From NCBI RefSeq assembly GCF_000766145.1, contig NZ_JNFB01000002.1, positions 33,774 to 97,773 on the forward strand: a stretch of DNA of 64,000 nucleotides, in the 5' to 3' direction. The notes under the pieces are model-generated. The model saw only the letters and a program-made list of their open reading frames with translations, did no database searches and was not told the DNA's origin. This DNA comes from Paenilisteria newyorkensis (lineage in GTDB: Bacteria; Bacillota; Bacilli; Lactobacillales; Listeriaceae). Made by a program: the position numbers and the translations under genes. Of the stretch, positions 61,488 to 64,000 are shown piece by piece; the first letter of the stretch is position 1; every line of letters begins with the position of its first letter.

Positions 61488-62510
61488 GTGAATGCAAAAA
61501 GATGGATTGCGATCGGGATTGTCGCCGCTTTATTAGTAGTGAGCGGGATTACGAAGATTACGAGTACGCTCCTAGCAAGCGATGATGAGTACAAAATGTC
61601 GTGGGCGGAATCACTGACCGCGATGGATACAGAAATGACCGAATTGGTGCTTGAGGATGGGAGCCAAGATAAGCGGATTGCTGTGCTACATATTGATGGC
61701 GCAATCCAAGACACAGGTTCGAGCGACTCGCTTCTTGGCGGTAGTGAAGGCTACAACCATACGGATTTCATGGATCAGTTGGAACAAATTCGGGAAGATG
61801 ACACAGTTGCCGGAGTTATTCTAAACGTCAATTCACCAGGTGGCGGCGTTGTAGAATCCGCGCAAATTCGCGATAAAATTTTACAGATCAAGAAAGAGAA
61901 GAAGTTGCCAATCTATGTTTCGTTCGGTAGCATGGCTGCATCTGGCGGTTATTACGTTTCCGCGCCAGCCGACAAAATTTTTGCAAGTCCTGAAACACTG
62001 ACTGGTTCGATCGGCGTTATCATGCAAGGTTATGATTTTAGCGAATTGATGAAGAAAGTCGGAATTTCGGATAATACGATTAAAAGTGGGGAATTCAAGG
62101 ATATTATGAGTTCGTCGCGCCCGATGACGGCAGAAGAAAAAGCTATTATGCAGTCGATGATTGATGATTCTTACGGCCAATTTGTAAAAGTTGTCGCGGA
62201 AGGTCGTCACATGACAGAAGCTGAGGTTCGAAAAATTGCAGACGGTCGGATTTACGATGGCCGCCAAGCGAAGGCGAATGGTTTAATCGACGCATTCGGA
62301 TATGAAGAAAATGCCTTGAATGCTTTGAAAAAAGAGCAAGATTTGAAAGGCGCACAAGTATTTGAATACGATTCGAGCGGTGGCGGTTTAGCATCGATTT
62401 TCTCTACGTCGATCAGCCAAATCGTAGGCCAAAAAAGCGAGGCGCATCAAGCGTTACAGCTAATGAACATGATGGAAGCGCCGCGTCTGATGTACTTGTA
62501 TGGAAAATAA
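61488..62510 (+). CDS. sppA: signal peptide peptidase SppA
   Basis: A 340-residue membrane serine protease of the short S49 type that degrades cleaved signal peptides. There is one N-terminal transmembrane helix (about 6-27). Catalytic S152 lies in FGSMAASGGYYVSAP, and the general-base lysine lies in TIKSGEFKD (K199 is the likely one). NVNSPGGGVVESAQI is the oxyanion region. GTG 61488 follows AAGGGGGA at good spacing; the ATG two bases earlier meets a stop at once. An RDD-protein gene follows after 13 nt. Confidence 0.93.
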   Translation: MNAKRWIAIGIVAALLVVSGITKITSTLLASDDEYKMSWAESLTAMDTEMTELVLEDGSQDKRIAVLHIDGAIQDTGSSDSLLGGSEGYNHTDFMDQLEQIREDDTVAGVILNVNSPGGGVVESAQIRDKILQIKKEKKLPIYVSFGSMAASGGYYVSAPADKIFASPETLTGSIGVIMQGYDFSELMKKVGISDNTIKSGEFKDIMSSSRPMTAEEKAIMQSMIDDSYGQFVKVVAEGRHMTEAEVRKIADGRIYDGRQAKANGLIDAFGYEENALNALKKEQDLKGAQVFEYDSSGGGLASIFSTSISQIVGQKSEAHQALQLMNMMEAPRLMYLYGK

Positions 62511-62523
62511 AGGAGGAGTTCAA

Positions 62524-63042
62524 ATGGAACAGGAAACGTTGCAACACACGGAGCGTCCAGTTTTTAAATATGAGCCTCCAAAAGAAGAACAAAACGGTTT
62601 TCCATCCCAATATTACGCAGGATTCTGGATTCGTTTCATGGCGTATCTTGTAGATTTACTCGCAACGACGGCAGTTGCGGCTATCATCATCAGCCCGATT
62701 TTCAGACTAGCAGATTGGCAAATGGACGGTTCGTTTTTCGCGATTTACGGTGCGCTCGTGACGCTTGTTTTTCTTGCTTATTTTATCGTGATGACGAAGT
62801 TCTGGGGGCAGACGCTCGGAAAAATGATTTTTGGGATCCGCGTTGTGTCATTGAAAACGGGAACGTTGACATGGGGAACGGTGTTGTTTCGCGAGGGTGC
62901 TTTGCGCTTCGTCACTTCTGTCGTTTGGGGACTATACGTAGTCTGTGCCTTCACGCCGAAAAAACAAGGAATCGCGGATTTACTGGAAAGCACGGCGGTT
63001 GTGCATGAAGGGTATTTGAAACTAGATAAAGATTGGAAGTAG
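62524..63042 (+). CDS. RDD-family membrane protein
   Basis: A 172-residue protein with three to four hydrophobic segments. The RDD signature appears as YYAGFWIRFMAYLVDLLAT (Arg, then Asp), and the second Asp region lies near GIADLLESTAVV. GQTLGKMIFGIRVV is also conserved. ATG 62524 follows AAAGGAGG; the first ATG of the frame, at 62500, lies inside sppA. RDD proteins have been proposed as small transporters, with few tested. It is probably cotranscribed with sppA. Confidence 0.85.
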   Translation: MEQETLQHTERPVFKYEPPKEEQNGFPSQYYAGFWIRFMAYLVDLLATTAVAAIIISPIFRLADWQMDGSFFAIYGALVTLVFLAYFIVMTKFWGQTLGKMIFGIRVVSLKTGTLTWGTVLFREGALRFVTSVVWGLYVVCAFTPKKQGIADLLESTAVVHEGYLKLDKDWK

Positions 63043-63052
63043 TATGTTAAAA

Positions 63053-63088
63053 TGGGGACTTACGAGCTTGGCTTGTAGGTTCTTTTTT
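63053..63088 (+). terminator. terminator after the RDD gene
   Basis: GGGGACTTAC pairs with GTAGGTTCT, then T6. Confidence 0.7.
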
Positions 63089-63105
63089 GGAAGGGAGTGG
63101 GTTCG

Positions 63106-63957
63106 GTGGGTATGAAATCAATGATCGACGAATTGTTGCGAGAAAACGTGTTAGGTTCGGAAATTATCACGTGGGATCATTTGCGTGGTGGGACGTCGAG
63201 CGCGGTTGCCAAAATACAATGTGAAGACGGCAAAACCTATGTTGTGAAGGGAAATGAGGCGAATCTGATTTATTGGGAAGCAACATTTCTGCGGTTTTAT
63301 AAGGATAGCGCTTTGTTGCCAAGATTGGTGTACGACGCGAAAGATTATTTAGTGTATACATTTATGAAAGGGGATACATTAGGCGCTCGATCTGAAAAAG
63401 CGAAGATGCTGCAAGATTTGACGGTAGGCTTAATCAATGAATACAAGCCGATTATGCGCGGTTGGGGTTGGCATGAAAAGTTCACCTGGCATAAGTTTTT
63501 GCAACAGGAAATTATGGGAGCTGAGGCTATTATTGGCAAGCATTTACCAAATGAAGATGCCGTTCTCGTTAGGAAAGTGGTCAAGGATCAGCCTCGTGAG
63601 CGCTTATATTTTCTACATGGCGATTGCGGCGTACATAATTTTCTGTTTCAAGACGGGCAGTTGTGCGGCGTTATTGATCCACTTCATCTTTTTGGACCGC
63701 CGATGTATGATCTTATTTTTGCGTTTTGTTCTTCACCAGATAGTCTGGATGAGAAAACCTTGCAGGACGCGCTATTATTTTTCAATGGGGAGATTCCAGG
63801 GGAGCTCTACGGTTCGGTTTTGATTGGGTTATACATTCGGATTGCGCGCTGTCTTTTGCATCATCCAGAGGACTTGGCGGCGTATTTAGAGGCTTGGACC
63901 TATTGGAAAGCGCTTTACTATAGCTTGAATTTACAATTGAAGTGCAACGGTAACTAA
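63106..63957 (+). CDS. aminoglycoside-phosphotransferase-fold protein
   Basis: A 283-residue kinase-like phosphotransferase. An N-lobe lysine lies in KTYVVKGNE. The catalytic loop is LYFLHGDCGVHNFLFQ (H-G-D-x-x-x-x-N), and the metal motif is CGVIDPLHLFGPPMYDLIF. It resembles fructosamine or choline kinase relatives more than clinical resistance enzymes. The substrate is unknown. GTG 63106 lies 8 nt after AAGGGAG and is preferred; ATG 63112 or the GTG at 63097 are alternatives. Only 43 nt without visible features follow to the window end. Confidence 0.8.
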   Translation: MGMKSMIDELLRENVLGSEIITWDHLRGGTSSAVAKIQCEDGKTYVVKGNEANLIYWEATFLRFYKDSALLPRLVYDAKDYLVYTFMKGDTLGARSEKAKMLQDLTVGLINEYKPIMRGWGWHEKFTWHKFLQQEIMGAEAIIGKHLPNEDAVLVRKVVKDQPRERLYFLHGDCGVHNFLFQDGQLCGVIDPLHLFGPPMYDLIFAFCSSPDSLDEKTLQDALLFFNGEIPGELYGSVLIGLYIRIARCLLHHPEDLAAYLEAWTYWKALYYSLNLQLKCNGN

Positions 63958-64000
63958 AAAAGAGACTCATAATGAAAATCCGAGTAAAATAGTAATTGCG

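Overview
The window comes from a low-GC Gram-positive bacterium of the family Listeriaceae, most likely a Listeria species outside the L. monocytogenes group. Gene order is the main reason. The runs ytmP-trmB-ytnP, ytpPQR-sftA-murC, ytxGH-aroA-ccpA-tyrS-rpsD-ezrA-nifZ-thiI, argCJBDF and ppnK-sppA match the Listeria/Bacillus backbone, and a marR-mdrM pair follows a D-amino-acid transaminase. Codon use is richer in GCG/CGC than I expect for L. monocytogenes. The species cannot be fixed by reading alone.

Layout. 1-2.9 kb: the tail of an unknown gene, then leuS behind a T-box. 3.0-5.8 kb: a four-gene operon of two-component system, 47-residue membrane peptide and lysozyme-like transglycosylase. 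5.8-9.2 kb: MurNAc recycling (murQ, murP, murR). 9.3-11.0 kb: an AT-rich AbiE-type toxin-antitoxin pair. 11.0-18.3 kb: the complete trpEGDCFBA operon behind two T-box leaders, both with candidate TGG specifiers; two inverted copies of a large palindromic repeat bracket it. 18.5-25.7 kb: a MurJ-type flippase, a permease gene broken by a frameshift in a T8 tract, nnrD, a Nudix gene, pepV and dat. 25.8-30.6 kb: marR-mdrM, a small repeat element, ytmP-trmB and a lactonase-like gene. 30.7-37.7 kb: a CsoR-family repressor without metal ligands, PepSY protein, M42 peptidase, ytoQ, ytpPQR and sftA. 37.9-44.6 kb: murC, an M29 aminopeptidase, SigB-type ytxGH, aroA and ccpA. 44.6-52.8 kb: T-box/tyrS, a GNAT gene, rpsD, fRMsr, ezrA, nifZ-thiI and csbD. 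53.0-58.1 kb: argCJBDF. 58.2-60.4 kb: a small accessory cluster (65-residue orphan, secreted protein, dUTPase, ArsD-like protein, HNR-repeat protein). 60.5-64 kb: ppnK, sppA, an RDD protein and a phosphotransferase-like gene.

Most of the window is housekeeping: aromatic and arginine amino-acid synthesis under T-box or probable ArgR control, wall synthesis and recycling, and translation. The points that stand out are the palindromic repeat family, whose core and flanks are conserved while its 15-19 bp arms differ but still pair perfectly; the tandem Trp T-boxes with one such repeat between them; the T8 frameshift; the metal-ligand-less CsoR homologue; a 176-bp element with an internal 68-bp tandem repeat; and the small secreted or orphan genes near 58-60 kb. 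I found no CRISPR array, insertion sequence, rRNA or tRNA gene. I cannot claim a clearly new defence system.
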